The notes: generated by a model from the letters alone, not told the origin. A DNA stretch of 64,000 bases from an uncultured Bacteroides sp. (GCA_945833835.1 CAMAFR010000010.1:1-64000); one strand, 5' to 3'. Positions 18,036 to 28,114 are shown, counted from the stretch's first letter. Program-made: numbers and translations.

Positions 18036-18629
18036 ATGGAAAAAGCTAAAATACAATTTGCCCCGAACGTACTGTTGGTGGATGCGATGGGGCTGGACCG
18101 CACAGTAGCCGGCCTGGCCCGCTATTTCAGTGGCCGGATAGGCCGGGATTTGCCGAAAGCCGATTTGGCCACGCTGCTGGAATGTCTTTTGCTCGATGCC
18201 GGACTGCCGTCCGATGCGAATCAGGAGATACAGGTGATTTTTGTTTATGAAGGAGGGAAGGAGCGGATGCAGGCTTGCGTGCCCTCACAGCTGCCGAAGG
18301 AGCTGAATGAGGTGGGTTTCGACAGCCCTTTGGGCCGGTTTTCCCTTTATGCTTTCCAGCCGTCGGGGATGGCCACCCGTGAGGAACTGTTTGCCGAGAC
18401 CCTGCTGTTGCTGGCCGAATCGGAAGAGGCTGCCCGGGTGCTGCTGGTGCCGGATGAGGAGGCCTATACGGAAGAATGGACAAAAGCGTTGGGCGCGCTG
18501 CAGAAAAAAGAGAAGGTGGTGCAGTTTGGCATGAATCTGCCTACTGGAGAGACGGTCGGCTGTTTCGAGCAGCTGGGCTTTTCGGTACTGCAGGCGCTGG
18601 GGATTCGTTCGGATGAGCTGGAAAGGTGA
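18036..18629 (+). CDS. Conserved-looking protein of unknown function, partner of the M23 peptidase
   Basis: The 197-residue product (MEKAKIQFAPNVLLVDAMGL to IRSDELER) has no signal peptide or membrane segment and is probably cytoplasmic. I recognise no catalytic motif. The composition (alternating hydrophobic strands and acidic helices) suggests a small alpha/beta fold. Its stop overlaps the start of the following M23 peptidase gene (TGATG), so the two are translationally coupled. Coupling to a cell-wall peptidase hints at an envelope-related role, which is inference only. Confidence 0.75.
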   Translation: MEKAKIQFAPNVLLVDAMGLDRTVAGLARYFSGRIGRDLPKADLATLLECLLLDAGLPSDANQEIQVIFVYEGGKERMQACVPSQLPKELNEVGFDSPLGRFSLYAFQPSGMATREELFAETLLLLAESEEAARVLLVPDEEAYTEEWTKALGALQKKEKVVQFGMNLPTGETVGCFEQLGFSVLQALGIRSDELER

Positions 18630-20293
18630 TGAGGAGGCTGCTGATAGGAATGATGCTGGCTGCCCTGACAGTGGGAGGGCAGGCGGTGGAACCGGATTCG
18701 GTGACGTTCCGCTCACCTTTTGATTTCCCTTTGCTGCTGAGCGCCAATTTCGGCGAGTTGCGTCCCAACCATTTTCACGGCGGGATAGACATCAAGACCG
18801 AGGGCGTCACCGGAAAACCCATTTACAGCATCGCCGACGGTTATGTGTCGCGCGTGTTGGTGCAGCACGGCGGTTACGGACAGGCGGTGTATGTGACGCA
18901 TCCCAACGGATACACCTCTGTATATGGACACATCGTGGCGTTTGCTCCTGCGGTGCAGGCGTTCCTACGCGAGTATCAGTATGCGCATGAGACCTTTGTC
19001 TGCGATGTGCCGATAGAACCGGACCGCTTTCCCGTGAAGCAAGGGGAGCTCATTGCCCTGAGTGGGAACGAAGGGGCATCGGCCGGGCCGCACCTGCATT
19101 TGGAACTGCGGCGGACCGCCGACGGGACGTATGTCAATCCGTTGCCGTTCTTCCGGCATCTGCTGACGGACACCAAAGCGCCGGTGCCCGGATGGGTAGG
19201 GTTCTATCCCGTCATGGGCAAAGGGGTGGTGAATGGAGCGGCGGCCAGGAAGATTGTGCCGGTCAGTGCGTTGAACCAGGTGTACACGGCTTGGGGAGAA
19301 CTCTACACCGCCATCAGTGCCAAGGATTATATGGACGGCACGGCCAACCATTACGGTGTCCATTCGGTGACGCTGTATGTAGATGATGTGGAAGTGTTCA
19401 ACAGTACGACGGACGAAGTGGCCCCCGATGAGAACCGGATGATCAACGGTTTCATTGACTACGAGGAGTGGCGGCGCAACGGCCGTCTGCTGATGCGTTC
19501 GGGCATCTTGCCGGGCAACCGTCTGCGGCTGCTCCGGGCTGCAGGGCGGCGGGGAGTCGTCACGATTGACGAGGAGCGTGATTATCATTTCCGCTATGAG
19601 CTGGAGGATGACTTCGGCAACCGCAAGACCTGCCGGTTCACGGTGAGAGGCAAACGGCAGGACATCCCGGAGAGTGTCCCTACGTCCGACCGGATGCTGT
19701 GTTGGAACAAGGCGAACGTCATTCAGGAGCCCGGCATGGAGCTGGTGGTGCCCAAAGGATATGTGTACGAAGATGTCGAATTGCGCACGCAGGTGAAGGG
19801 AGACACCTCCGGCATCTCTTCCGAGTATGTGCTGGACATGGGCCGACATCCGCTGCATGGCTATTGCGACCTGTCTATCGGCATCCGCCATTTCCCGGTG
19901 GCAGACCTCAGCAAGTATTACATCGTGCAGCAACAGGGAACGTGGCGTGCCTCGATGGGAGGAACCGTGACAGACGACGGATGGGTGAAGGCCAAAGTCC
20001 GCGAGCTGGGCACTTTTGCCGTGGCAGTAGATACGGTGCCGCCCCGGGTGACCCCGGTGGGGCAGAACACCTGGAGGACACGCCGCAACCTGCGGTTCAC
20101 TGTCAGTGATGCCGAAACGGGCATCGCCTCCTATAAAGTCTATGTCGACGGGGAGTTTGTGCTCTTTGCCCGCAAGGGCAGTACGTTGGCGATTGTCGAC
20201 CCCGAACGTATCCGGAAGGGAGTACCCCATACGGCGGAGGTCGTCGTGACCGACGGTTGCGGCAACGAGACCCGCAAAGCATATCGTTTTTAA
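18629..20293 (+). CDS. M23-family metallopeptidase (secreted)
   Basis: The 554-residue product has a signal peptide (RRLLIGMMLAALTVGGQAVE) and a LytM/M23 domain at about residues 30-170 with the zinc motifs HFHGGID (HxxxD) and HLHLE (HxH). Such enzymes cut peptidoglycan cross-bridges in the periplasm. The remaining 380 residues are beta-rich (for example VDTVPPRVTPVGQNTW near the C-terminus) and may form immunoglobulin-like domains. I use ATG 18629, which overlaps the preceding stop; a GTG three bases upstream is also possible. The C69 dipeptidase follows after 30 bp. Confidence 0.9.
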   Translation: MRRLLIGMMLAALTVGGQAVEPDSVTFRSPFDFPLLLSANFGELRPNHFHGGIDIKTEGVTGKPIYSIADGYVSRVLVQHGGYGQAVYVTHPNGYTSVYGHIVAFAPAVQAFLREYQYAHETFVCDVPIEPDRFPVKQGELIALSGNEGASAGPHLHLELRRTADGTYVNPLPFFRHLLTDTKAPVPGWVGFYPVMGKGVVNGAAARKIVPVSALNQVYTAWGELYTAISAKDYMDGTANHYGVHSVTLYVDDVEVFNSTTDEVAPDENRMINGFIDYEEWRRNGRLLMRSGILPGNRLRLLRAAGRRGVVTIDEERDYHFRYELEDDFGNRKTCRFTVRGKRQDIPESVPTSDRMLCWNKANVIQEPGMELVVPKGYVYEDVELRTQVKGDTSGISSEYVLDMGRHPLHGYCDLSIGIRHFPVADLSKYYIVQQQGTWRASMGGTVTDDGWVKAKVRELGTFAVAVDTVPPRVTPVGQNTWRTRRNLRFTVSDAETGIASYKVYVDGEFVLFARKGSTLAIVDPERIRKGVPHTAEVVVTDGCGNETRKAYRF

Positions 20294-20323
20294 AGAATAT
20301 CAATCACTAAACAATAAAAAGCT

Positions 20324-21964
20324 ATGATGAAAAAATGGTTTGCAGCCGTGGTGCTGCTGGCGGTGACAGCCGCCCAAGGTTGGGCTTGTACCAACCTTAT
20401 CGTCGGTAAGAAAGCCTCTGCCGACGGCTCCGTACTGGTGTCTTATTCGGCCGATTCGTATGGCATGTTCGGTTTCTTGTGTCATTATCCGGCCGCTACC
20501 CATCCCGATGGGGCGTTCCGCGAAATCTATGATTGGGAGAACGGGAAATACCTGGGCAAGATTAAGGAAGTGAAGCAGACGTACAATGTCATCGGAAACA
20601 TGAACGAGTTTCAGGTGACGATTGGCGAAACGACCTTCGGCGGTCGTCCCGAACTGGTGGACGACAGCGGCATTCTGGATTACGGCAGCCTGATTTACGT
20701 CACCCTGCAGCGTTCGCGCACGGCCAAGGAAGCCATCAAGGTGATGACCGAGCTGGTGAAGGAATATGGCTATCACAGCGGAGGCGAATCGTTCACGATT
20801 GCCGACCCCAATGAGGCTTGGATCCTGGAAATGGTCGGCAAAGGTCCCGGTTCGAAAGGGGCGGTGTGGGTCGCCGTCCGGGTGCCCGATGACTGCATTG
20901 CCGCCCATGCCAACCAGAGCCGTATTCGTCAGTTCCCTCTGAACGACAAGAACAACTGCGTGTATGCGCCCGACGTGATTTCGTTTGCCCGTGAGAAAGG
21001 CTATTTCGACGGGGCCAACAAGGACTTCAGCTTTGCCGATGCCTACAACCCGCTGGACTTCGGAGGGGTGCGTTTCTGCGACGCCCGCGTGTGGAGCTAC
21101 TTCAACCAGTTCAGCAAGGCCACCGGCGAGGCCTACCTGCCCTATATCCAGGGCGAGAGCCAGGAGGCCATGCCTCTCTATGTGAAGCCCGACCGGAAAA
21201 TCTCTGTCCGCGACTTGCAGCAGGCCATGCGCGACCATTACGAAGGCACCCCCCTCGACATTACCAAAGATGCCGGTGCCGGTCCGTTCCATACGCCTTA
21301 CCGCCTTTCGCCGCTGACGTTCAAGGTCGATGGGGAAGAATATTTCAACGAACGCCCCATCTCTACCCAGCAGAGTGCGTTTGTCTTCGTCTCCCAGATG
21401 CGTGCCAATCTGCCCGATGCCATCGGCGGTGTGCTGTGGTTCGGATTGGATGACGCCAACATGACCGTCTTCACCCCCGTCTACTGCAATACCGACGTCG
21501 TGCCGGCCTCCTACTCGGAACACGAGGGCGATTGTGTCACCTTCTCCTGGAACTCCGCCTTCTGGATTTACAACTGGGTGGCCGATATGATCCGTCCCCG
21601 TTATGACCTGATGATAGGCGATATGCGTACCGTGCAGAACAGCCTGGAGGATATGTTTGCCGGAGCACAGGCAGGCATCGAGAGCGAAGCCATGAAGCTG
21701 TATGCCGAAAATCCGCAACAGGCCAAGGCCTTCCTGACCAACTATACCCAGATGACGGCCCAGACGGCGGTGGACAGCTGGAAGCGGCTCGGCGAATTCC
21801 TGATTGTCCGCTACAACGACGGGGCCGTGAAGCCGGTGCAGAACGGCAGGCTGGTGCGCCCCGAGACAGGCAGCAATGCCGCCGTTTCCCGCCCCGGTTA
21901 TCCGGAAGACTTCCTCAAACAGGTGGTCAAGGAAACAGGTGTACGCTATAAAGTGGCGAAGTAA
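20324..21964 (+). CDS. C69-family dipeptidase (secreted Ntn hydrolase)
   Basis: After a signal peptide (MMKKWFAAVVLLAVTAAQGWA) the mature protein would begin with Cys in CTNLIVGKKASADGSVL. This fits the C69 (PepD) family, where an N-terminal Cys is the nucleophile of an Ntn hydrolase. Further family sequences are GGESFTIADPNEAWILEMVG and CVYAPDVISFAREKG. It should act in the periplasm or at the surface on dipeptides. It is 30 bp behind the M23 peptidase, so the two could act in turn on peptidoglycan peptides; that link is inferred. Confidence 0.9.
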   Translation: MMKKWFAAVVLLAVTAAQGWACTNLIVGKKASADGSVLVSYSADSYGMFGFLCHYPAATHPDGAFREIYDWENGKYLGKIKEVKQTYNVIGNMNEFQVTIGETTFGGRPELVDDSGILDYGSLIYVTLQRSRTAKEAIKVMTELVKEYGYHSGGESFTIADPNEAWILEMVGKGPGSKGAVWVAVRVPDDCIAAHANQSRIRQFPLNDKNNCVYAPDVISFAREKGYFDGANKDFSFADAYNPLDFGGVRFCDARVWSYFNQFSKATGEAYLPYIQGESQEAMPLYVKPDRKISVRDLQQAMRDHYEGTPLDITKDAGAGPFHTPYRLSPLTFKVDGEEYFNERPISTQQSAFVFVSQMRANLPDAIGGVLWFGLDDANMTVFTPVYCNTDVVPASYSEHEGDCVTFSWNSAFWIYNWVADMIRPRYDLMIGDMRTVQNSLEDMFAGAQAGIESEAMKLYAENPQQAKAFLTNYTQMTAQTAVDSWKRLGEFLIVRYNDGAVKPVQNGRLVRPETGSNAAVSRPGYPEDFLKQVVKETGVRYKVAK

Positions 21965-22050
21965 TCCCGCACCGCCTTTCTTCCCGCTTTATTTTAATCT
22001 ATTCGTTTAAAATACATCTTTTTTTATTAGGATAATTTCAAAGAATCGTT

Positions 22051-22058
22051 TATTTTTG
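22051..22058 (+). promoter_or_regulatory. -7 element for the phosphohexomutase gene
   Basis: TATTTTTG matches the consensus, 44 bp ahead of the ATG at 22102. Confidence 0.55.
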
Positions 22059-22101
22059 CTATCAGATAAGATTGGAAAAACACTTATAAATTTATAACAT
22101 C

Positions 22102-23847
22102 ATGGAAAACGAAGAATTGATTAAACAGTGCACGGAAAGAGCACAGAAATGGTTAACCCCCGCTTACGATGCAGAAACCCAGGCTGAAGTGAAGGCGATG
22201 TTGGAAAATCCTGACAAGACAGCTTTGATTGACGCTTTCTATAAAGACTTGGAATTCGGTACAGGCGGTTTGCGCGGTATCATGGGTGCCGGAACCAACC
22301 GCATGAACATCTACACGGTAGGTGCCGCTACACAAGGTCTGGCCAACTACTTGAACAAATGTTTTGCCGGCAAACCCGACATCTCGGTAGTGGTAGGTCA
22401 TGACTGCCGCAACAACAGCCGCAAGTTCGCCGAAATCTCTGCCGACATTTTCTCTGCCAACGGCATCAAGGTATATCTGTTCGACGGTATGCGTCCGACT
22501 CCCGAAATGTCTTTCGCCATCCGCGAACTGGGCTGCCAGAGCGGTATCAACATTACGGCTTCTCATAACCCGAAGGAATACAACGGCTACAAGGCTTATT
22601 GGGACGACGGTGCACAGGTATTGGCTCCGCATGACACCGGCATCATCGACGAAGTGTTGAAAGTGACTTCTGTAGAAGACATCAAGTTCCAGGGCAACAA
22701 GGAACTGATCCAGATTGTGGGCAAGGACGTGGACGACATCTACCTCGAAAAGGTACATGGCATCTCCATCGACCCCGAAGTCATCAAGCGTCAGAAAGAC
22801 CTGAAGATTGTCTACACTCCGATTCACGGTACAGGTATGATGCTGATTCCGCAGGCCTTGAAGCAGTGGGGCTTCGAGAACGTTCATTGCGTTCCCGAAC
22901 AGATGGTGGAAAGCGGCGACTTCCCCACCGTTATCTCTCCGAATCCTGAAAATGCCGAGGCATTGACATTGGCCATCAACCTGGCCAAGGAAATCGATGG
23001 CGACATCGTGATGGCTTCTGACCCGGATGCCGACCGTGTGGGCATGGCCTGCAAGGACGACAACGGCGAATGGGTACTGATCAACGGTAACCAGACTTGT
23101 CTCCTCTTCTTGTACTACATCATCAAGAACCGCATTGCCATGGGCAAGATGCAGGGCAACGAATTTGTAGTGAAGACCATCGTGACAACCGAACTCATCA
23201 AGAAGGTGGCCGAAAAGAACAACATCAAGATGTTGGACTGCTACACCGGCTTCAAGTGGATTGCCCGCGAAATCCGTCTGCGCGAAGGCAAGGAACAGTA
23301 CATCGGTGGTGGTGAGGAAAGCTACGGCTTCTTGGCTGAAGACTTCGTACGTGACAAAGACGCCGTTTCAGCTTGTACATTGCTGGCCGAAATCTGCGCA
23401 TGGGCCAAAGACCAGGGCAAGACCTTGTATGATGTCCTCATGGAAATCTATCTGGAATACGGCTTCTCGAAAGAAACGACTGTCAACGTTGTGAAACCGG
23501 GTAAGACGGGTGCCGATGAGATCAAGGCGATGATGGAGAACTTCCGCGCCAACCCGCCGAAAGAATTGGGTGGCTCGAAGGTGGTACTGGCCAAGGACTA
23601 CCAGACACTGAAGGCTACGGCCGGCGACGGCACGGTGAGCGACATCGATATGCCGACCACTTCCAACGTGCTGCAGTATTTCACTGAAGACGGTACGAAG
23701 GTATCGGTTCGTCCGTCGGGCACAGAACCTAAGATCAAGTTCTACATGGAATTGCCGGGCGAAATGAAGTGTGCGAAGTGCTACAAGAGCGCACAGGCTG
23801 AGGCTACCGCCAAGATTGACGCTGTGAAGAAGTCTTTGGGTATCTGA
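22102..23847 (+). CDS. Phospho-sugar mutase (phosphoglucomutase/phosphomannomutase family)
   Basis: The 581-residue cytosolic enzyme moves phosphate between C1 and C6 of glucose or mannose. All four family loops are present: the phosphoserine TASHNPKEYNGYK, the Mg-binding DPDADRVGM, the sugar-binding GGGEESYGF, and the phosphate-binding RPSGTEPKIKFYM. Length and start (GGLRGIMGAGTNRMN) fit the Bacteroidales PgcA-like branch. Codon use is typical of a highly expressed gene and the gene is monocistronic with its own promoter and a long perfect terminator. Confidence 0.95.
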   Translation: MENEELIKQCTERAQKWLTPAYDAETQAEVKAMLENPDKTALIDAFYKDLEFGTGGLRGIMGAGTNRMNIYTVGAATQGLANYLNKCFAGKPDISVVVGHDCRNNSRKFAEISADIFSANGIKVYLFDGMRPTPEMSFAIRELGCQSGINITASHNPKEYNGYKAYWDDGAQVLAPHDTGIIDEVLKVTSVEDIKFQGNKELIQIVGKDVDDIYLEKVHGISIDPEVIKRQKDLKIVYTPIHGTGMMLIPQALKQWGFENVHCVPEQMVESGDFPTVISPNPENAEALTLAINLAKEIDGDIVMASDPDADRVGMACKDDNGEWVLINGNQTCLLFLYYIIKNRIAMGKMQGNEFVVKTIVTTELIKKVAEKNNIKMLDCYTGFKWIAREIRLREGKEQYIGGGEESYGFLAEDFVRDKDAVSACTLLAEICAWAKDQGKTLYDVLMEIYLEYGFSKETTVNVVKPGKTGADEIKAMMENFRANPPKELGGSKVVLAKDYQTLKATAGDGTVSDIDMPTTSNVLQYFTEDGTKVSVRPSGTEPKIKFYMELPGEMKCAKCYKSAQAEATAKIDAVKKSLGI

Positions 23848-23861
23848 TAAAAGAAAAGCAA

Positions 23862-23918
23862 CCCCTCCGATAAAAAAAGGACACGCCATTGCGACGTGTC
23901 CTTTTTTTATCGGAGGGG
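23862..23918 (+). terminator. Strong terminator after the phosphohexomutase gene
   Basis: A perfect 24-bp stem (23862-23885 with 23895-23918) has a 9-base loop. The stem itself contains A7/T7 tracts, so the hairpin has a T-run within its right arm. Confidence 0.85.
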
Positions 23919-24003
23919 GCTTGTCTTGTATAGAGGGGGCTGGGCCATCGGGCTTGCAATAGAGATGTGTTCCCGTTGAAACAGGACTGTCATCTGCCTC
24001 CGA

Positions 24004-24011
24004 TACTTTTG
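24004..24011 (+). promoter_or_regulatory. -7 element for the TonB receptor operon
   Basis: TACTTTTG matches the consensus, 28 bp before the ATG at 24039. It rules out an earlier start at 23967. Confidence 0.6.
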
Positions 24012-24038
24012 TGGCGTAATCATAAAAACCACAAAAAG

Positions 24039-27000
24039 ATGAAAAGATTGTTTACATGGAAAGACCTTCTGCTGTTACCGGCTGTCGTCATAGCCGGCAC
24101 AGCGTCGGCACAGGATTACCGGGCCATCGTGAAAGGTGTCGTCACTGACGACACCGGAGAAGGGGTGATTGGAGCTACCGTTCAGATCAAGAACGAGTCG
24201 ACCGGTTTCACGACCGGTTCCATCACGAACGAGTCGGGCGAATACATCGTGAAACAGCTCCCGCTGGGCTCCCCTTATTCCATTACGGTGAAGTATGTGG
24301 GCTTTGGCGACCAGAAGAAGACGGGCTATACCCTGAACCAGGGCGACGTGCTGCGACTGGACTTCCAACTCAAGGAGGAAAGCGTGGTGATGCAGGCGGT
24401 AGAGGTGGTGGCCAACTCGCTGAGAAATACCGCATCGACCACGGGTGCCGCCACTTCGGTGACGGCCAACGACCTGAACAAGCTGCCGGTGAACGGACGT
24501 AACTTCACCTCGCTGATTGACCTCTCACCGCTCAGCACCGGCACCAGCCTGTCGGGACAGCTGGCCTCCTCCACCAACTACACCATCGACGGCATGAGTG
24601 CCAAGGGGCCCACTTCGGGTGGCAGCACCACGAGTCGCAACAGTGTGCCTTACGCTATCTCGATGGAGGCTATCCGGGAGTTCAAGGTGGTGACTAACGA
24701 GTATGCCGTGACCAACGGACGGGCCGGAGGTGGTACCATCAGTACCGTGACCAAGTCGGGAACGAACCGCCTCACGGGTAGTGCCTTCACCTTCCTGCGC
24801 GCCGACTGGCTGTCGAGCGGCTATGACATCCGGGGCAACCGGCGGTCGAACGATTTCTCCACCTATCAGTTCGGCGCTTCGCTGGGCGGCGCCATCAAGA
24901 AAGACCGTCTGCACTTCTTCCTCTCGTGGGACCACCAGGCCGATTCACGCCCGCTCTACATCGCCGATATCCAAAGCGTGGCCGATGAGAAACGGCTGAA
25001 CCTGACGGCCGACACCCGCGACCGTTACCTCGACATCGCCCGCCGCAAATACGGAGTGTCCGACCACGCACAGTTTGGCGCGTTCGACAAGAAGCAAGGC
25101 ACGGATGCCGTGTTCGGCCGTTTAGACTGGCAGATCAACGCCACGAACCTGTTGACTTTCACCGACAACTTCGTAGACGACCAAAACAACATGGGGCTGG
25201 GCGACAACAGCAGCATCAACCTCTATGAGGTGTATGGCGACGTGCATTCGCTCAACAACAGCGCCACCGCCACCCTCCGTTCCGTGCTGGGGCCGCGCAG
25301 CACCAACGAGCTGAAGCTGCAGCACCTCTATACTTTGGAGAAGTCCATGCCGGGCAGTGAGCTGCCGTCGGCCAACATCCCGCGGGCCATTGTGGAGCGT
25401 GTGGCCTCCGACATCGACGGCAAGACAGCCACCACCACCATCCAGCTGGGCGGACAGCGCTACTCACCCGAGAACTTCTATAACCATGTGGTGCAGCTGG
25501 TGGACAATTATTACTACAACACCAACAAGGTGAACTACACCTATGGCTTCGACCTCATGTACACGAATATGAACTCCCGCTACGGCAGCGAGGCCAACGG
25601 ACGCTTCTACTTCACGGGGCTGGACAACTTCGAGGCCATGAAGCCTTACCGTTATGTGCGCGAGGTGTACCTCGACCCCGACCAGCGGGTGCGGCAGAAC
25701 ATCCTCAACGCGGGGGTATATGCCCAATTGCAGACCAAGCTGTTCAAAGGCTTCGAGCTGATGGCGGGACTTCGTCTGGACAATGCCACCTATTTCAACA
25801 AAGGCAACTTCAGCCAGCTGGTGTATGACGAGCTGGGTCTCCGCACCGACAACGGGCTGTCTTCCTTCCAGGTTCAGCCGCGCGTGCAGATTACTTGGGA
25901 CTTCAACGACCGTCACATGGACATCCTGCGGGTGGGTGCCGGCATCTTCGCTTCGGACATCAACAACTATGCGATGATCAACAACATGGTGTTCGACGGC
26001 ACGAAGGTGATGTCTGTTGATATTCAGAACACGCCGGAACAGCCCCACTTAGTGCCGGTGCCGGACTTCCCGAGCTATCGCAAGGACCCCTTGACGGCTC
26101 CCGGTACGCAGCTGCTGAAGGATCCGAAGTATGCCTCGCTGGCCGTGCCCACCATCAACATGAACGGCAAAGATGCCAAGGTGCCCACGGTGTATAAGGC
26201 CAACTTCTCTTACACCCACTTCTTTAGCGACCGCCTGAAGGTGAGCGTGGGCGGCTACATGACGCTGGGGCGCAACAACTACATGTACGTGGACCGCAAC
26301 ATGGTGGACGAACCTTGTTTCCGTCTGGCGGCCGAGGGGAACCGGGGTGTCTATGTGCCGGCTTCCACCATCAACGCCAACGGCACGCTGGACTGGCAAC
26401 AGGGACGCAAGAGCACCAAGGTGGGCCGTGTGCTCGAACTGGTGAGCGGCGGCAAGGTGAACCAGTTCGCCTTGACCATCGACGGTACCTGGCGCTACTA
26501 CAAAGACGGGGAGCTGTCCTTCAGCTATACGTGGAATGACACGAAAGACAACACCTCCTACAACGGCAACGTCGCCAACTCGGCCACCCTTTCGCAGATG
26601 GTGACCGACGACCCGCGCGACTTGAGCCGGATGACCTACTCCAACAACCAGTTCCGCCACAAGCTGGTGGTCTATGGATCGGCGCCCACGTTCTGGGGCA
26701 TCACGGTAGGCGCTCGCTTCTCGGGCATCGGTGGCACACGCTACTCGTTGGCGGTGAACGGGAATGTGAACGGCGACTTTGTCTCTTCCAATGACCTGGC
26801 CTATATTTACGACCCGAACGACGCCGCCACTCCCGCTTACCTGCGCGACGGCATCAACGCCATCCTGTCCAATCCCGATGCCGAGCAGAGCGTGAAGGAC
26901 TACCTGCGCAAGAGCTTCGGAAAGGTGGCCGAGCGCAACGGCGGTGTGAACGGTTTCTACGGCACGCTGGACCTGCGCCTGGCGAAGAAGTTCAAGACTT

Positions 27001-27227
27001 TCGGCACCCAGAGCCTCGAAGTGTCGGTAGACATCTTTAATGTGGCCAACATGCTGAGCAAGAAATGGGGAGCCAATCACAGTCTGGGCAAACAGAATGT
27101 GTACAGCATCAAGGGCTTCGACCAGGAGCAGCAGCAGTTCGTCTACAACGTGAACGCCAATACGGGGGTGTCCAGCCTGAGCGGTACGCCCTTCCAGGTG
27201 CAGATAGGACTGAGATACGGATTCTGA
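24039..27227 (+). CDS. Oar-like TonB-dependent outer-membrane receptor
   Basis: The 1062-residue protein has a signal peptide (MKRLFTWKDLLLLPAVVIAG...ASA), a carboxypeptidase-regulatory-like domain (about 25-110, VKGVVTDDTGEGVIGATVQI), a plug domain (about 115-240, NDLNKLPVNGRNFTSLIDL), and a beta-barrel ending in an aromatic residue (RYGF). The NGRNF plug and overall layout match the Oar/OmpA-related receptors rather than SusC, and no SusD gene follows. The ligand is unknown. A glycerophosphodiesterase starts 29 bp later and is probably co-transcribed, so a glycerophospho-compound is one possible ligand (inference). Confidence 0.9.
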   Translation: MKRLFTWKDLLLLPAVVIAGTASAQDYRAIVKGVVTDDTGEGVIGATVQIKNESTGFTTGSITNESGEYIVKQLPLGSPYSITVKYVGFGDQKKTGYTLNQGDVLRLDFQLKEESVVMQAVEVVANSLRNTASTTGAATSVTANDLNKLPVNGRNFTSLIDLSPLSTGTSLSGQLASSTNYTIDGMSAKGPTSGGSTTSRNSVPYAISMEAIREFKVVTNEYAVTNGRAGGGTISTVTKSGTNRLTGSAFTFLRADWLSSGYDIRGNRRSNDFSTYQFGASLGGAIKKDRLHFFLSWDHQADSRPLYIADIQSVADEKRLNLTADTRDRYLDIARRKYGVSDHAQFGAFDKKQGTDAVFGRLDWQINATNLLTFTDNFVDDQNNMGLGDNSSINLYEVYGDVHSLNNSATATLRSVLGPRSTNELKLQHLYTLEKSMPGSELPSANIPRAIVERVASDIDGKTATTTIQLGGQRYSPENFYNHVVQLVDNYYYNTNKVNYTYGFDLMYTNMNSRYGSEANGRFYFTGLDNFEAMKPYRYVREVYLDPDQRVRQNILNAGVYAQLQTKLFKGFELMAGLRLDNATYFNKGNFSQLVYDELGLRTDNGLSSFQVQPRVQITWDFNDRHMDILRVGAGIFASDINNYAMINNMVFDGTKVMSVDIQNTPEQPHLVPVPDFPSYRKDPLTAPGTQLLKDPKYASLAVPTINMNGKDAKVPTVYKANFSYTHFFSDRLKVSVGGYMTLGRNNYMYVDRNMVDEPCFRLAAEGNRGVYVPASTINANGTLDWQQGRKSTKVGRVLELVSGGKVNQFALTIDGTWRYYKDGELSFSYTWNDTKDNTSYNGNVANSATLSQMVTDDPRDLSRMTYSNNQFRHKLVVYGSAPTFWGITVGARFSGIGGTRYSLAVNGNVNGDFVSSNDLAYIYDPNDAATPAYLRDGINAILSNPDAEQSVKDYLRKSFGKVAERNGGVNGFYGTLDLRLAKKFKTFGTQSLEVSVDIFNVANMLSKKWGANHSLGKQNVYSIKGFDQEQQQFVYNVNANTGVSSLSGTPFQVQIGLRYGF

Positions 27228-27256
27228 CCCACAAAACAAACAGAAAGGAACTTACT

Positions 27257-28057
27257 ATGGAATGGAAAAGAATAATGGCGTGCGCCTTGCTCGGAGGAAC
27301 CGTGCTGGCCGCGTCCGGACAGACAAGAGTGATAGCCCACCGGGGCTATTGGAATGGAGTCGCTGGTGCCCAAAACTCGTTGGCCTCGTTGCGCGAAGCT
27401 GCCCGGGCGGGAGTCTATGGCTCGGAGTTCGATGTGCAGCTGACGAAAGACAGCGTGGCCGTGGTGAACCACGACGATGACATTCAGGGACGGGTCATCG
27501 CCGAAACCACCTATCCCCAGCTGCAGCAACTGCGGCTGAAGAACGGGGAGGTGCTGCCCACCTTGGATGCCTACTTGGCTGCCGGAAAAGAACAGCCGGG
27601 CGTGCAGCTCATTCTGGAGATAAAGCCCCACAAGACGGCACAAGAGGAGAACACCCTGGTGCGGCTTGTGGTGGACCGCGTGAAGGCACTCGGCATGGAG
27701 CGGCAGGTGGAATACATCTCGTTCAGCCTGAATGTGTGCCGGCAGCTGGTGGCACAAACTCCATCGTCGTCTATCTCCTACCTGCGCAGCGACAAGGCAC
27801 CGAAGGAGTTGTACGATTGGGGCATCAACGGCATTGACTACCATTACAAGGTGCTGGAAGAGCAACCCGAATGGATTGCCGAGGCCCACCGGTGGGGGAT
27901 GACGGTCAACGCCTGGACCGTGAACGACGACGGACACATCCGTCAGTTGGCCGAAGGGCAGGTGGACTTCATCACCACCGACCGCCCTGTGGACGCGCTG
28001 TCATTGCTGGGAGGCACTCCCGCCCGCCGTGCAGCAAACGTAACCTCGGCTCAATAG
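27257..28057 (+). CDS. Secreted glycerophosphodiester phosphodiesterase
   Basis: The 266-residue product has a signal peptide (MEWKRIMACALLGGTVLAASG) and a GDPD TIM barrel. The catalytic motifs are IAHRGYW near the start, EFDVQLTKD (Glu/Asp metal ligands), NHDDDI, and LILEIKPH. It would hydrolyse glycerophosphodiesters to glycerol-3-phosphate plus an alcohol in the periplasm or at the surface. The ATG at 27257 follows the receptor gene by 29 bp. The C-terminus WTVNDDGHIRQLAEGQVDFITTDRP is the usual GDPD end. Confidence 0.92.
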   Translation: MEWKRIMACALLGGTVLAASGQTRVIAHRGYWNGVAGAQNSLASLREAARAGVYGSEFDVQLTKDSVAVVNHDDDIQGRVIAETTYPQLQQLRLKNGEVLPTLDAYLAAGKEQPGVQLILEIKPHKTAQEENTLVRLVVDRVKALGMERQVEYISFSLNVCRQLVAQTPSSSISYLRSDKAPKELYDWGINGIDYHYKVLEEQPEWIAEAHRWGMTVNAWTVNDDGHIRQLAEGQVDFITTDRPVDALSLLGGTPARRAANVTSAQ

Positions 28058-28076
28058 CTCTGTAACATCTCCCCCG

Positions 28077-28084
28077 TAACTTTG
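28077..28084 (+). promoter_or_regulatory. -7 element for the gene at 28115
   Basis: TAACTTTG matches the consensus. It allows the small exported protein to be made independently of the upstream receptor-GDPD pair. Confidence 0.5.
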
Positions 28085-28114
28085 CACACGTAATCATAAA
28101 AGGAGGACAAGCAA

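Noticed and set aside
18965..21718. Long minus-strand frames opposite the M23 and C69 peptidase genes
   Set aside because: Same shadow effect; the plus-strand proteins carry catalytic motifs, the minus-strand ones do not.
24039..27227. SusC-type polysaccharide receptor
   Set aside because: There is no SusD partner, and the NGRNF plug sequence and layout fit Oar-like receptors better.
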